DNA of 64,000 nucleotides from Eledone cirrhosa (taxonomy: Eukaryota > Mollusca > Cephalopoda > Octopoda > Eledonidae). Below, one piece after another: positions 25,964-39,426 of this stretch. The notes beneath the pieces were generated by a model, which was not told the origin of the DNA, made no database searches, and saw only the letters and a program-made list of their open reading frames with translations. The first letter of the stretch is position 1; every line of letters starts with the position of its first letter. Position numbers and translations under genes: made by a program. Where the stretch lies: contig OZ024742.1 in assembly GCA_964016885.1 (NCBI GenBank), forward strand, positions 13,868,622 to 13,932,621, in the 5' to 3' direction.

Positions 25964-28030
25964 CTGACCTAGTCTAGCCTCCAATGTGAGACCTTCTAAC
26001 CCTAGAAGTGACCACCTGACCTAGTCTAGCCTCAATGTGAGACCTAACCCTAGAAGTGACCACCTGACCTAGTCTAGCCTTAATATGAGACCTAACCCTA
26101 GAAGTGACCACCTGACCTAGTCTAGTTTCAATGTGAGACCTAACCCTAAAAGTGACCACCTGACCTAGTCTAGCCTCAATGTGAGACCATCTAACCCTAG
26201 AATTGACCACCTTACCTAGTCTAGTCTCAATGTGAGACCTAACCCTAGAAGTAACCACCTGACCTACTCTAGCCTCAATGTGAGACTTCTAACCCTAGAA
26301 GTGACAACCTGACCTAGTGTAATCTTAATGTGAAACCTAACCCAAGAAGTGACCACCTTACCTAGTCTAGCCTCAATGTGAGACGATCTAACCCAAGAAG
26401 TGACCACCTGACCTAGTGTAACCTCAATGAGACCTAACCATAGAAGTGACCATCTGACCTAGTCTAGCCTCAATGTGAGACCTAACCCTAGAAGTGACCA
26501 CCTGACCTCGTCTATCCATAATGTGAGACTATCTAACCCAAGAAGTGACCACCTGACCTAGTCTAGCCTCAATGTGAGACTTCTAACCTAAGAAGTGACC
26601 ACCTGACCTAGTGTAACCTCAATGTGAGACCCTCTAACCCTAGAAGAGACCACCTTACCTAGTCTAGCCTCAATGTGAGACCTAACCCTAGAAGTGACCA
26701 CCTGACCTAGTCTAGCCTCAATGTGAGACCTAACCCTAGAAGTGACCACCTGACCTAGTCTAGCCTCAATGTGAGACCTAACCATAGAAGTGACCACCTG
26801 ACCTAGTCTAGCTTCAATGTGAGACGATCTAACCGAAGAAGTGACCACCTGACCTAGTGTAACCTCAATGAGACCTAACCCTAGAAGTGACCACCTGACC
26901 TAGTCTAGCCTCAATGTGAGATCTAACCCTTGAAGTGACCACCTGACCTAGTCTAGCCTCATTGTGAGACCTAATCCAAGAAGTGACCACCTGACCTAGT
27001 CTAACCTCAATGTGAGACCTAACCTTAGCAGTGACCCCCTGACCTAGTCTAGCCTCAATGTGAGACCTAACCCTAGAAGTGACCACCTGGCCTAGTCTAG
27101 CTTCAATGTGAGACCTAACCCTAGAAGTGACCACTTGACTTAGTCTAGCCTCAATGTGAGACCAACCCTAGAAGTCACCACCTGACCTAGTCTAGCCTCA
27201 ATGTGAGACTATCTAACCCAAGAAGTGACCACCTGACCTAGTCTAGCCTCAATTTGAGACTAGCTAACCCAAGAAGTGACCACCTGACGTAGTGTAACCT
27301 CAATGTGAGACCTAACCCTAGAAGTGACCACCTGACCTAGTCTAGCCTCAATCTGAGACCTAACCCAAGAAGTGAGCACCTGACCTAGTGTAACCACAAT
27401 TTGAGACCTAACCCTAGAAGTGACCACCTGACCTAGTTTAGCCTCAATGTGACACCTTCAAGCCCTAGAAGTGACCACCTGACCTAGTCTAGCCTCCAAT
27501 GTGAGACCTAACCCTAGAAGTGACCACCTGACCTAGTCTAGCCTCAATGTGAGACCTAACCCTAGAAGTGACCACCTGACCTAGTCTAGCCTTAATATGA
27601 GACCTAACCCTAGAAGTGACCACCTGACCTAGTCTAGCTTCAATGTGAGACCTAACCCTAGAAGTGACCACTTGACTTAGTCTAGCCTCAATGTGAGACC
27701 TAAGCCTAGAAGTCACCACCTGACCTAGTCTAGCCTCAATGTGAGACTATCTAACCCAAGAAGTGACCACCTGACCTAGTCTAGCCTTAATGTGAGACCA
27801 TCTAACCCTAGAAGTGACCACCTTACCTAGTCTAGTCTCAATGTGAGACCTAACCCTAGAAGTGACCACCTGACCTAGTCTAGCCTCAATGTGAGACTTC
27901 TAACCCTAGAAGTGACAACCTGACCTAGTGTAAACTCAATGTGAAACCTAACCCAAGAAGTGACCACCTGACCTAGTCTAGCCTCAATGTGAGACGATCT
28001 AACCCAAGAAGTGACCACCTGACCTAGTCT
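25964..28030 (+). repeat. Module W2
   Basis: Matches W1 at offset 4,994 with no difference noticed by eye. It is followed by an E-tail. Confidence 0.9.
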
Positions 28031-29527
28031 AGCCTCAATGTGAGACCTAACCATAGAAGTGACCACCTGACCTAGTCTAGCCTCAATGTGAGACCTAAGC
28101 CTAGAACTGACCACTTGACCTAGTCTAGCCTCAATGTGAGACCTAGCCCTGGAAGTGACCACCTGACCTAGTCTAGCCTCAATGTTAGACTATCTAACCC
28201 TAGAAGTGACCAGCTGACCTAGTCTAGCCTCAATGTGAGACTTCTAACCCTAGAAGTGACCACCTGACCTAGTCTAGCCTCAATGTGAGACTAACCCAAG
28301 AAGTGACAACCTGACCTAGTCTAGCCTCAATGTGAGACTAGCTAACCCAAGAAGTAACCACCTGATGTAGTGTAACCTCAATGTGAGACCTAACCCTAGA
28401 AGTGACCACCTGACCTAGTCTAGCCTCAATCTGAGACCTAACCCATGAAGTGACCACCTGACCTAGTGTAACCTCAATCTGAGACCTAACCCTAGTAGTG
28501 ACCACCTGACCTAGTTTAGCCTCAATGTGACACCTTCAAACCCTAGAAGTGACCACCTGACCTACTTTAGCCTCAATGTGAGACCGTCTAACCCTAGAAG
28601 TGACCACCTGACCTAGTCTAGTCTCAATGTGAGACCTGACCTAGTCTAGCCTCAATGTGAGACTTCTAACCCTAGAAGTGACAACCTGACCTAGTGTAAA
28701 CCGAATGTGAAACCTAACCCAAGAAGTGACCACCTGACCTAGTCTAGCCTGAATATGAGACGATCTAACCCAAGTGACCACCTGACCTAGTGTAACCTCA
28801 ATGAGACCTAACCCTAGAAGTGACCATCTGACCTAGTCTAGCCTCAATGAAACCTAACCCTAGAAGTGACCACCTGACCTCGTCTATCCATAATGTGAGA
28901 CTATCTAACCCAAGAAGTGACCACCTGACCTAGTCTAGCCTCAATGTGAGATGATCTAACCTAAGAAGTGACCACCTGACCTAGTGTAACCTCAATGAGA
29001 CCTAACCCTAGAATTGACCACCTGACCTAGTCTAGCCTCAATGTAAGATCTAACCTTAGCAGTGACCACCTGACCTAGTCTAGCCTCAATGTGAGACCTA
29101 ACCCTAGAAGTGACCACCTGACCTAGTCTAGCTTCAATGTGAGACCTAACCCTAGAAGTGACCACCTGACTTAGTCTAGCCTCAATGTGAGACCTAACCC
29201 TAGAAGTGACCACCTGACCTAGTCTAGCCTCAATGTGAGACTATCTAACCCAAGAAGTGACCACCTGACCTAGTCTAGCCTCAATTTGAGACTAGCTAAC
29301 CCAAGAAGTGACCACCTGACGTAGTGTAACCTCAATGTGAGACCTAACCCTAGAAGTGACCACCTGACCTAGTCTAGCCTCAATCTGAGACCTAACCCTA
29401 GAAGTGACTACCTGACCTAGTTTAGCCTCAATGTGACACCTTCAAGCCCTAGAAGTAACCACCTGACCTACTTTAGCCTCAATGTGAGACCATCTAACCC
29501 TAGAAGTGACCACCTGACCTAGTCTAG
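28031..29527 (+). repeat. E-tail, linker L copy 4 and module Y5 (long form)
   Basis: E-tail 28,031-28,423, linker 28,424-28,621, Y5 28,622-29,527, at offset 4,994 from the previous unit. This is also the start of the left copy of the 7,427-bp tandem duplication. Confidence 0.9.
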
Positions 29528-31055
29528 GTTCGATGTGAGACCTAACCCTAGAAGTGACCACCTGACCTAGTCTAGCCTCCAATGTGAGACCTAACCCTAG
29601 AAGTGACCACCTGACCTAGTCTAGCCTCAATGTGAGACCTAACCCTAGAAGTGACCACCTGACCTAGTCTAGCCTTAATATGAGACCTAACCCTAGAAGT
29701 GACCACCTGACCTAGTCTAGTTTCAATGTGAGACCTAACCCTAAAAGTGACCACCTGACCTAGTCTAGCCTCAATGTGAGACCATCTAACCCTAGAAGTG
29801 ACCACCTTACCTAGTCTAGTCTCAATGTGAGACCTAACCCTAGAAGTAACCACCTGACCTACTCTAGCCTCAATGTGAGACTTCTAACCCTAGAAGTGAC
29901 AACCTGACCTAGTGTAATCTTAATGTGAAACCTAACCCAAGAAGTGACCACCTTACCTAGTCTAGCCTCAATGTGAGACGATCTAACCCAAGAAGTGACC
30001 ACCTGACCTAGTGTAACCTCAATGAGACCTTCTAACCCTAGAAGTGACCATCTGACCTAGTCTAGCCTCAATGTGAGACCTAACCCTAGAAGTGACCACC
30101 TGACCTCGTCTATCCATAATGTGAGACTATCTAACCCAAGAAGTGACCACCTGACCTAGTCTAGCCTCAAGTGACCACCTGACCTAGTGTCACCTCAATG
30201 TGAGACCCTCTAACCCTAGAAGAGACCACCTTACCTAGTCTAGCCTCAATGTGAGACCTAACCCTAGAAGTGACCACCTGACCTAGTCTAGCCTCAATGT
30301 GAGACCTAACCCTAGAAGTGACCACCTGACCTAGTCTAGCCTCAATGTGAGACCTAACCATAGAAGTGACCACCTGACCTAGTCTAGCCTCAATGTGAGA
30401 CGATCTAACCGAAGAAGTGACCACCTGACCTAGTGTAACCTCAATGAGACCTAACCCTAGAAGTGACCACCTGACCTAGTCTAGCCTCAATGTGAGATCT
30501 AACCCTTGAAGTGACCACCTGACCTAGTCTAGCCTCATTGTGAGACCTAATCCAAGAACTGACCACCTGACCTAGTCTAACCTCAATGTGAGACCTAACC
30601 TTAGCAGTGACCCCCTGACCTAGTCTAGCCTCAATGTGAGACCTAACCCTAGAAGTGACCACCTGGCCTAGTCTAGCTTCAATGTGAGACCTAACCCTAG
30701 AAGTGACCACTTGACTTAGTCTAGCCTCAATGTGAGACCTAACCCTAGAAGTCACCACCTGACCTAGTCTAGCCTCAATGTGAGACTATCTAACCCAAGA
30801 AGTGACCACCTGACCTAGTCTAGCCTCAATTTGAGACTAGCTAACCCAAGAACTGACCACCTGACGTAGTGTAACCTCAATGTGAGACCTAACCCTAGAA
30901 GTGACCACCTGACCTAGTCTAGCCTCAATCTGAGACCTAACCCAAGAAGTGAGCACCTGACCTAGTGTAACCTCAATTTGAGACCTAACCCTAGAAGTGA
31001 CCACCTGACCTAGTTTAGCCTCAATGTGACACCTTCAAGCCCTAGAAGTGACCAC
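29528..31055 (+). repeat. Module V4 (full length, 98 bp retained)
   Basis: Same order as V3, but the two monomers with ccttacctagtctagtctc and gaagtaacc...ctactctag are present near 29,803-29,900. The offset to V3 therefore rises from 4,994 to 5,092. Confidence 0.9.
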
Positions 31056-31999
31056 CTGACCTAGTCTAGCCTCCAATGTGAGACCTTCTAACCCTAGAAG
31101 TGACCACCTGACCTAGTCTAGCCTCAATGTGAGACCTAACCCTAGAAGTGACCACCTGACCTAGTCTAGCCTTAATATGAGACCTAACCCTAGAAGTGAC
31201 CACCTGACCTAGTCTAGTTTCAATGTGAGACCTAACCCTAAAAGTGACCACCTGACCTAGTCTAGCCTCAATGTGAGACCATCTAACCCTAGAATTGACC
31301 ACCTTACCTAGTCTAGTCTCAATGTGAGACCTAACCCTAGAAGTAACCACCTGACCTACTCTAGCCTCAATGTGAGACTTCTAACCCTAGAAGTGACAAC
31401 CTGACCTAGTGTAATCTTAATGTGAAACCTAACCCAAGAAGTGACCACCTTACCTAGTCTAGCCTCAATGTGAGACGATCTAACCCAAGAAGTGACCACC
31501 TGACCTAGTGTAACCTCAATGAGACCTAACCATAGAAGTGACCATCTGACCTAGTCTAGCCTCAATGTGAGACCTAACCCTAGAAGTGACCACCTGACCT
31601 CGTCTATCCATAATGTGAGACTATCTAACCCAAGAAGTGACCACCTGACCTAGTCTAGCCTCAATGTGAGACTTCTAACCTAAGAAGTGACCACCTGACC
31701 TAGTGTAACCTCAATGTGAGACCCTCTAACCCTAGAAGAGACCACCTTACCTAGTCTAGCCTCAATGTGAGACCTAACCCTAGAAGTGACCACCTGACCT
31801 AGTCTAGCCTCAATGTGAGACCTAACCCTAGAAGTGACCACCTGACCTAGTCTAGCCTCAATGTGAGACCTAACCATAGAAGTGACCACCTGACCTAGTC
31901 TAGCTTCAATGTGAGACGATCTAACCCAAGTGACCACCTGACCTAGTGTAACCTCAATGTGAGACCTAACCCTAGAAGTGACCACCTGACCTAGTCTAG
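31056..31999 (+). repeat. Partial module W3 and switch into Y
   Basis: Follows W1/W2 until gagacgatctaaccc at about 31,928. There W continues with aaccgaagaag, but this copy has aacccaagtgacc and then enters sequence matching the X1/Y1 boundary (2,495 onward). The rest of W (about 1.1 kb) is missing. The junction is repeated at about 39,355 and 43,250 through later duplications. Confidence 0.88.
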
Positions 32000-32854
32000 T
32001 CTCAATGTGAGACCTGACCTAGTCTAGCCTCAATGTGAGACTTCTAACCCTAGAAGTGACAACCTGACCTAGTGTAAACCGAATGTGAAACCTAACCCAA
32101 GAAGTGACCACCTGACCTAGTCTAGCCTGAATATGAGACGATCTAACCCAAGTGACCACCTGACCTAGTGTAACCTCAATGAGACCTAACCCTAGAAGTG
32201 ACCATCTGACCTAGTCTAGCCTCAATGAAACCTAACCCTAGAAGTGACCACCTGACCTAGTCTAGCCTCAATGTGAGATGATCTAACCTAAGAAGTGACC
32301 ACCTGACCTAGTGTAACCTCAATGAGACCTAACCCTAGAAGTGACCACCTGACCTAGTCTAGCCTCAATGTGAGATCTAACCTTAGCAGTGACCACCTGA
32401 CCTAGTCTAGCCTCAATGTGAGACCTAACCCTAGAAGTGACCACCTGACCTAGTCTAGCTTCAATGTGAGACCTAACCCTAGAAGTGACCACCTGACTTA
32501 GTCTAGCCTCAATGTGAGACCTAACCCTAGAAGTGACCACCTGACCTAGTCTAGCCTCAATGTGAGACTATCTAACCCAAGAAGTGACCACCTGACCTAG
32601 TCTAGCCTCAATTTGAGACTAGCTAACCCAAGAAGTGACCACCTGACGTAGTGTAACCTCAATGTGAGACCTAACCCTAGAAGTGACCACCTGACCTAGT
32701 CTAGCCTCAATCTGAGACCTAACCCTAGAAGTGACTACCTGACCTAGTTTAGCCTCAATGTGACACCTTCAAGCCCTAGAAGTAACCACCTGACCTACTT
32801 TAGCCTCAATGTGAGACCATCTAACCCTAGAAGTGACCACCTGACCTAGTCTAG
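32000..32854 (+). repeat. Module Y6 (short form)
   Basis: Matches Y1 at offset 29,449. It lacks both the 198-bp linker and the 51-bp monomer, and is followed by Z. Confidence 0.9.
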
Positions 32855-35028
32855 CATCAATGTGAGACCTAACCCTAGAAGTGACCACCTGACCTAGTCT
32901 AGCCTCAATGTTAGCCCTAACCCTAGAAGTGACCACCTGACCTAGTCTAGTTTCAATGTGAGAGCTAACCCTAAAAGTGACCACCTGACCTAGTCTAGCC
33001 TCAATGTGAGATCTAACCCTTGAAGTGACCACCTGACCTAGTCTAGCCTCATTGTGAGACCTAATCCAAGAAGTGACCACCTGACCTAGTCTAGTCTCAA
33101 TGTGAGACCTAACCCTAGAAGTGACCACCTGACCTAGTCTAGCCTCAATGTGAGACTTCTAACCCTAGAAGTGACAACCTGACCTAGTGTAAACTCAATG
33201 TGAAACCTAACCCAAGAAGTGACCACCTGACCTACTTTAGCCTCAATGTGAGACCATCTATCCCTAGAAGTGACCACCTGACCTAGTCTAGGTTCGATGT
33301 GAGACCTAACCCTAGAAGTGACCACCTGACCTAGTCTAGCCTCCAATGTGAGACCTTCTAACCCTAGAAGTGACCACCTGACCTAGTCTAGCCTCAATGT
33401 TAGACCTAACCCTAGAAGTGACCACCTGACCTAGTCTAGCCTCAATGTGAGACCATCTAACCCTAGAAGTGACCACCTTACCTAGTCTAGCCTCAATGTG
33501 AGACCATCTAACCCTAGAAGTGACCACCTTACCTAGTCTAGTCTCAATGTGAGACCTAACCCTAGAAGTGACCACCTGACCTATTCTAGCCTGAATGTGA
33601 GTCGATCTAACCCAAGAAGTCACCACCTGACCTAGTGTAACCTCAATGAGACCTTCTAACCCTAGAAGTGACCATCTGACCTAGTCTAGCCTCAATGTGA
33701 GACCTAACCCTAGAATTGACCACCTGACCTCGTCTATCCATAATGTGAGACTATCTAACCCAAGAAGTGACCACCTGACCTAGTCTAGCCTCAATGTGAG
33801 ACTTCTAACCCAAGAAGTGACCACCTGACCTAGTGTAACCTCAATGTGAGACCCTCTAACCCTAGAAGTGACCACCTGACCTAGTCTAGCCTCAATGTGA
33901 GACCTAAACCTAGAAGTGACCACCTGACCTAATCTAGCCTCAATGTGAGACCTAACCCTAGAAGTGACCACCTGACCTAGTCTAGCCTCAATGTGAGATC
34001 TTCTAACCCTTGAAGTGACCACCTGACCTAGTCTAGCCTCATTGTGAGACCTAACCCAAGAAGTGACCACCTGACCTAATCTAACCTCAATGTGAGACCT
34101 AACCTTAGCAGTGACCACCTGACTTAGTCTAGCCTCAATGTGAGACCTAACCCTAGAAGTGACCACCTGACCTAGTCTAGCCTCAATGTGAGACTAGCCC
34201 AAGAAGTGACAACCTGACCTAGTCTAGCCTCAATGTGAGACTAGCTAAGCCAAGAAGTAACCACCTGATGTAGTGTAACCTCAATGTGAGACCTAACCCT
34301 AGAAGTGACCACCTGATCTAGTCTAGCCTCAATCTGAGACCTAACCCTAGAAGTGACAACCTGACCTAGTTTAGCCTCAATGTGACACCTTCAAACCCTA
34401 GATGTGACCATCTGACCTACTTTAGCCTCAATGTGAGACCATCTAACCCTAGAAGTGACCACCTGACCTAGTCTAGGTTCGATGTGAGACCTAACCCTAG
34501 AAGTGACCACCTGACCTTGTCTAGCCTCCAATGTGAGACCTAACCCTAGAAGTGACCATCTGACCTCGTCTATCCATAATGTGAGACTCTAACCCAAGAA
34601 GTGGCCACCTGACCTAGTCTAGCCTCAATGTGAGACTTCTAACCCAAGAAGTGACCACCTGACCTAGTGTAACCTCAATGTGAGACCCTCTAACCCTAGA
34701 AGTGACCACCTGACCTAGTCTAGCCTCAATGTGAGACCTAACCCTAGAAGTGACCACCTGACCTAATCTAGCCTCAATGTGAGACCTAACCCTAGAAGTG
34801 ACCACCTGACCTAGTCTAGCCTCAATGTGAGACTAACCCAAGAAGTAACCACCTGATGTAGTGTAACCTCAATGTGAGACCTAACCCTAGAAGTGACCAC
34901 CTGACCTAGTCTAGCCTCAAATGAGACCTAACCCAAGAAGTGACCACCTGACCTAGTGTAACCTCAATCTGAGACCTAACCCTAGAAGTGACCACCTGAC
35001 CTAGTTTAGCCTCAATGTGACACCTTCA
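32855..35028 (+). repeat. Module Z4 (undeleted form)
   Basis: Matches Z1 at offset 29,449 and keeps the 20 bp lost in Z2 and Z3. Confidence 0.9.
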
Positions 35029-35406
35029 AACCCTAGAAGTGACCACCTGACCTTGTCTAGCCTCCAATGTGAGACCTAACCCTAGAAGTGACCACCTGAC
35101 CTAGTCTTGCCTCAATGTGAGACCATCTAACCCTAGAAGTGACCACCTGACCTAGTCTAGCCTCAATGTGAGACCATCTAACCCTAGAAGTGACCACCTT
35201 AACTAATCTAGTCTCAATGTGAGACCTAACCCTAGAAGTAACCACCTGACCTAGTCTAGCCTCAATGTGAGACTTCTAACCCTAGAAGTGACAACCTGAC
35301 CTAGTGTAAACTCAATGTGAAACCTAACCCAAGAAGTGACCACCTGACCTAGTCTAGCCTCAATGTGAGACGATCTAACCCAAGAAGTGACCACCTGACC
35401 TAGTCT
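35029..35406 (+). repeat. Partial X start fused to the end of W (7,427-bp duplication junction)
   Basis: Starts like X (accttgtctagcc, gtcttgcc, taactaatctag, gaagtaacc), then continues as the right end of W (cccaagaagtg at about 35,331 rather than the X-type cccaaggagtg). The crossover lies between about 35,240 and 35,335. This is the join between the two copies of the 7,427-bp tandem duplication. Confidence 0.88.
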
Positions 35407-35850
35407 AGCCTCAATGTGAGACCTAACCATAGAAGTGACCACCTGACCTAGTCTAGCCTCAATGTGAGACCTAAGCCTAGAACTGACCACTTGACCTAGT
35501 CTAGCCTCAATGTGAGACCTAGCCCTGGAAGTGACCACCTGACCTAGTCTAGCCTCAATGTTAGACTATCTAACCCTAGAAGTGACCAGCTGACCTAGTC
35601 TAGCCTCAATGTGAGACTTCTAACCCTAGAAGTGACCACCTGACCTAGTCTAGCCTCAATGTGAGACTAACCCAAGAAGTGACAACCTGACCTAGTCTAG
35701 CCTCAATGTGAGACTAGCTAACCCAAGAAGTAACCACCTGATGTAGTGTAACCTCAATGTGAGACTAGCTAACCCAAGAAGTAACCACCTGATGTAGTGT
35801 AACCTCAATGTGAGACCTAACCCTAGAAGTGACCACCTGACCTAGTCTAG
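35407..35850 (+). repeat. E-tail with an extra 51-bp monomer
   Basis: Matches 28,031-28,423 at offset 7,376 up to about 35,760 and at 7,427 afterwards. The difference is an exact extra copy of a 51-bp unit (see 35,710-35,811). Confidence 0.93.
35710..35811 (+). repeat. Exact tandem duplication of a single 51-bp monomer
   Basis: Bases 35,710-35,760 and 35,761-35,811 are identical 51-bp units (gagactagct...gatgtagtgt...caatgt). All other E-tail copies (near 2,462, 7,960, 18,345, 23,340, 28,335, 48,730 and 53,820) have one such unit. This is a local, recent slippage or unequal exchange. Confidence 0.95.
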
Positions 35851-36954
35851 CCTCAATCTGAGACCTAACCCATGAAGTGACCACCTGACCTAGTGTAACC
35901 TCAATCTGAGACCTAACCCTAGTAGTGACCACCTGACCTAGTTTAGCCTCAATGTGACACCTTCAAACCCTAGAAGTGACCACCTGACCTACTTTAGCCT
36001 CAATGTGAGACCGTCTAACCCTAGAAGTGACCACCTGACCTAGTCTAGTCTCAATGTGAGACCTGACCTAGTCTAGCCTCAATGTGAGACTTCTAACCCT
36101 AGAAGTGACAACCTGACCTAGTGTAAACCGAATGTGAAACCTAACCCAAGAAGTGACCACCTGACCTAGTCTAGCCTGAATATGAGACGATCTAACCCAA
36201 GTGACCACCTGACCTAGTGTAACCTCAATGAGACCTAACCCTAGAAGTGACCATCTGACCTAGTCTAGCCTCAATGAAACCTAACCCTAGAAGTGACCAC
36301 CTGACCTCGTCTATCCATAATGTGAGACTATCTAACCCAAGAAGTGACCACCTGACCTAGTCTAGCCTCAATGTGAGATGATCTAACCTAAGAAGTGACC
36401 ACCTGACCTAGTGTAACCTCAATGAGACCTAACCCTAGAATTGACCACCTGACCTAGTCTAGCCTCAATGTAAGATCTAACCTTAGCAGTGACCACCTGA
36501 CCTAGTCTAGCCTCAATGTGAGACCTAACCCTAGAAGTGACCACCTGACCTAGTCTAGCTTCAATGTGAGACCTAACCCTAGAAGTGACCACCTGACTTA
36601 GTCTAGCCTCAATGTGAGACCTAACCCTAGAAGTGACCACCTGACCTAGTCTAGCCTCAATGTGAGACTATCTAACCCAAGAAGTGACCACCTGACCTAG
36701 TCTAGCCTCAATTTGAGACTAGCTAACCCAAGAAGTGACCACCTGACGTAGTGTAACCTCAATGTGAGACCTAACCCTAGAAGTGACCACCTGACCTAGT
36801 CTAGCCTCAATCTGAGACCTAACCCTAGAAGTGACTACCTGACCTAGTTTAGCCTCAATGTGACACCTTCAAGCCCTAGAAGTAACCACCTGACCTACTT
36901 TAGCCTCAATGTGAGACCATCTAACCCTAGAAGTGACCACCTGACCTAGTCTAG
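35851..36954 (+). repeat. Linker L copy 5 and module Y7 (long form)
   Basis: Linker 35,851-36,048 and Y7 36,049-36,954, at offset 7,427 from Y5. It shares the aatgtaagatc marker. Confidence 0.9.
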
Positions 36955-38482
36955 GTTCGATGTGAGACCTAACCCTAGAAGTGACCACCTGACCTAGTCT
37001 AGCCTCCAATGTGAGACCTAACCCTAGAAGTGACCACCTGACCTAGTCTAGCCTCAATGTGAGACCTAACCCTAGAAGTGACCACCTGACCTAGTCTAGC
37101 CTTAATATGAGACCTAACCCTAGAAGTGACCACCTGACCTAGTCTAGTTTCAATGTGAGACCTAACCCTAAAAGTGACCACCTGACCTAGTCTAGCCTCA
37201 ATGTGAGACCATCTAACCCTAGAAGTGACCACCTTACCTAGTCTAGTCTCAATGTGAGACCTAACCCTAGAAGTAACCACCTGACCTACTCTAGCCTCAA
37301 TGTGAGACTTCTAACCCTAGAAGTGACAACCTGACCTAGTGTAATCTTAATGTGAAACCTAACCCAAGAAGTGACCACCTTACCTAGTCTAGCCTCAATG
37401 TGAGACGATCTAACCCAAGAAGTGACCACCTGACCTAGTGTAACCTCAATGAGACCTTCTAACCCTAGAAGTGACCATCTGACCTAGTCTAGCCTCAATG
37501 TGAGACCTAACCCTAGAAGTGACCACCTGACCTCGTCTATCCATAATGTGAGACTATCTAACCCAAGAAGTGACCACCTGACCTAGTCTAGCCTCAAGTG
37601 ACCACCTGACCTAGTGTCACCTCAATGTGAGACCCTCTAACCCTAGAAGAGACCACCTTACCTAGTCTAGCCTCAATGTGAGACCTAACCCTAGAAGTGA
37701 CCACCTGACCTAGTCTAGCCTCAATGTGAGACCTAACCCTAGAAGTGACCACCTGACCTAGTCTAGCCTCAATGTGAGACCTAACCATAGAAGTGACCAC
37801 CTGACCTAGTCTAGCCTCAATGTGAGACGATCTAACCGAAGAAGTGACCACCTGACCTAGTGTAACCTCAATGAGACCTAACCCTAGAAGTGACCACCTG
37901 ACCTAGTCTAGCCTCAATGTGAGATCTAACCCTTGAAGTGACCACCTGACCTAGTCTAGCCTCATTGTGAGACCTAATCCAAGAACTGACCACCTGACCT
38001 AGTCTAACCTCAATGTGAGACCTAACCTTAGCAGTGACCCCCTGACCTAGTCTAGCCTCAATGTGAGACCTAACCCTAGAAGTGACCACCTGGCCTAGTC
38101 TAGCTTCAATGTGAGACCTAACCCTAGAAGTGACCACTTGACTTAGTCTAGCCTCAATGTGAGACCTAACCCTAGAAGTCACCACCTGACCTAGTCTAGC
38201 CTCAATGTGAGACTATCTAACCCAAGAAGTGACCACCTGACCTAGTCTAGCCTCAATTTGAGACTAGCTAACCCAAGAACTGACCACCTGACGTAGTGTA
38301 ACCTCAATGTGAGACCTAACCCTAGAAGTGACCACCTGACCTAGTCTAGCCTCAATCTGAGACCTAACCCAAGAAGTGAGCACCTGACCTAGTGTAACCT
38401 CAATTTGAGACCTAACCCTAGAAGTGACCACCTGACCTAGTTTAGCCTCAATGTGACACCTTCAAGCCCTAGAAGTGACCAC
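36955..38482 (+). repeat. Module V5 (full length)
   Basis: Matches V4 at offset 7,427, with the 98-bp monomer pair retained. Confidence 0.9.
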
Positions 38483-39426
38483 CTGACCTAGTCTAGCCTC
38501 CAATGTGAGACCTTCTAACCCTAGAAGTGACCACCTGACCTAGTCTAGCCTCAATGTGAGACCTAACCCTAGAAGTGACCACCTGACCTAGTCTAGCCTT
38601 AATATGAGACCTAACCCTAGAAGTGACCACCTGACCTAGTCTAGTTTCAATGTGAGACCTAACCCTAAAAGTGACCACCTGACCTAGTCTAGCCTCAATG
38701 TGAGACCATCTAACCCTAGAATTGACCACCTTACCTAGTCTAGTCTCAATGTGAGACCTAACCCTAGAAGTAACCACCTGACCTACTCTAGCCTCAATGT
38801 GAGACTTCTAACCCTAGAAGTGACAACCTGACCTAGTGTAATCTTAATGTGAAACCTAACCCAAGAAGTGACCACCTTACCTAGTCTAGCCTCAATGTGA
38901 GACGATCTAACCCAAGAAGTGACCACCTGACCTAGTGTAACCTCAATGAGACCTAACCATAGAAGTGACCATCTGACCTAGTCTAGCCTCAATGTGAGAC
39001 CTAACCCTAGAAGTGACCACCTGACCTCGTCTATCCATAATGTGAGACTATCTAACCCAAGAAGTGACCACCTGACCTAGTCTAGCCTCAATGTGAGACT
39101 TCTAACCTAAGAAGTGACCACCTGACCTAGTGTAACCTCAATGTGAGACCCTCTAACCCTAGAAGAGACCACCTTACCTAGTCTAGCCTCAATGTGAGAC
39201 CTAACCCTAGAAGTGACCACCTGACCTAGTCTAGCCTCAATGTGAGACCTAACCCTAGAAGTGACCACCTGACCTAGTCTAGCCTCAATGTGAGACCTAA
39301 CCATAGAAGTGACCACCTGACCTAGTCTAGCTTCAATGTGAGACGATCTAACCCAAGTGACCACCTGACCTAGTGTAACCTCAATGTGAGACCTAACCCT
39401 AGAAGTGACCACCTGACCTAGTCTAG
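38483..39426 (+). repeat. Partial module W4 and switch into Y
   Basis: Matches W3 at offset 7,427, including the W-to-Y junction at about 39,355. The section from about 38,868 starts the left copy of the 3,895-bp duplication. Confidence 0.9.
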
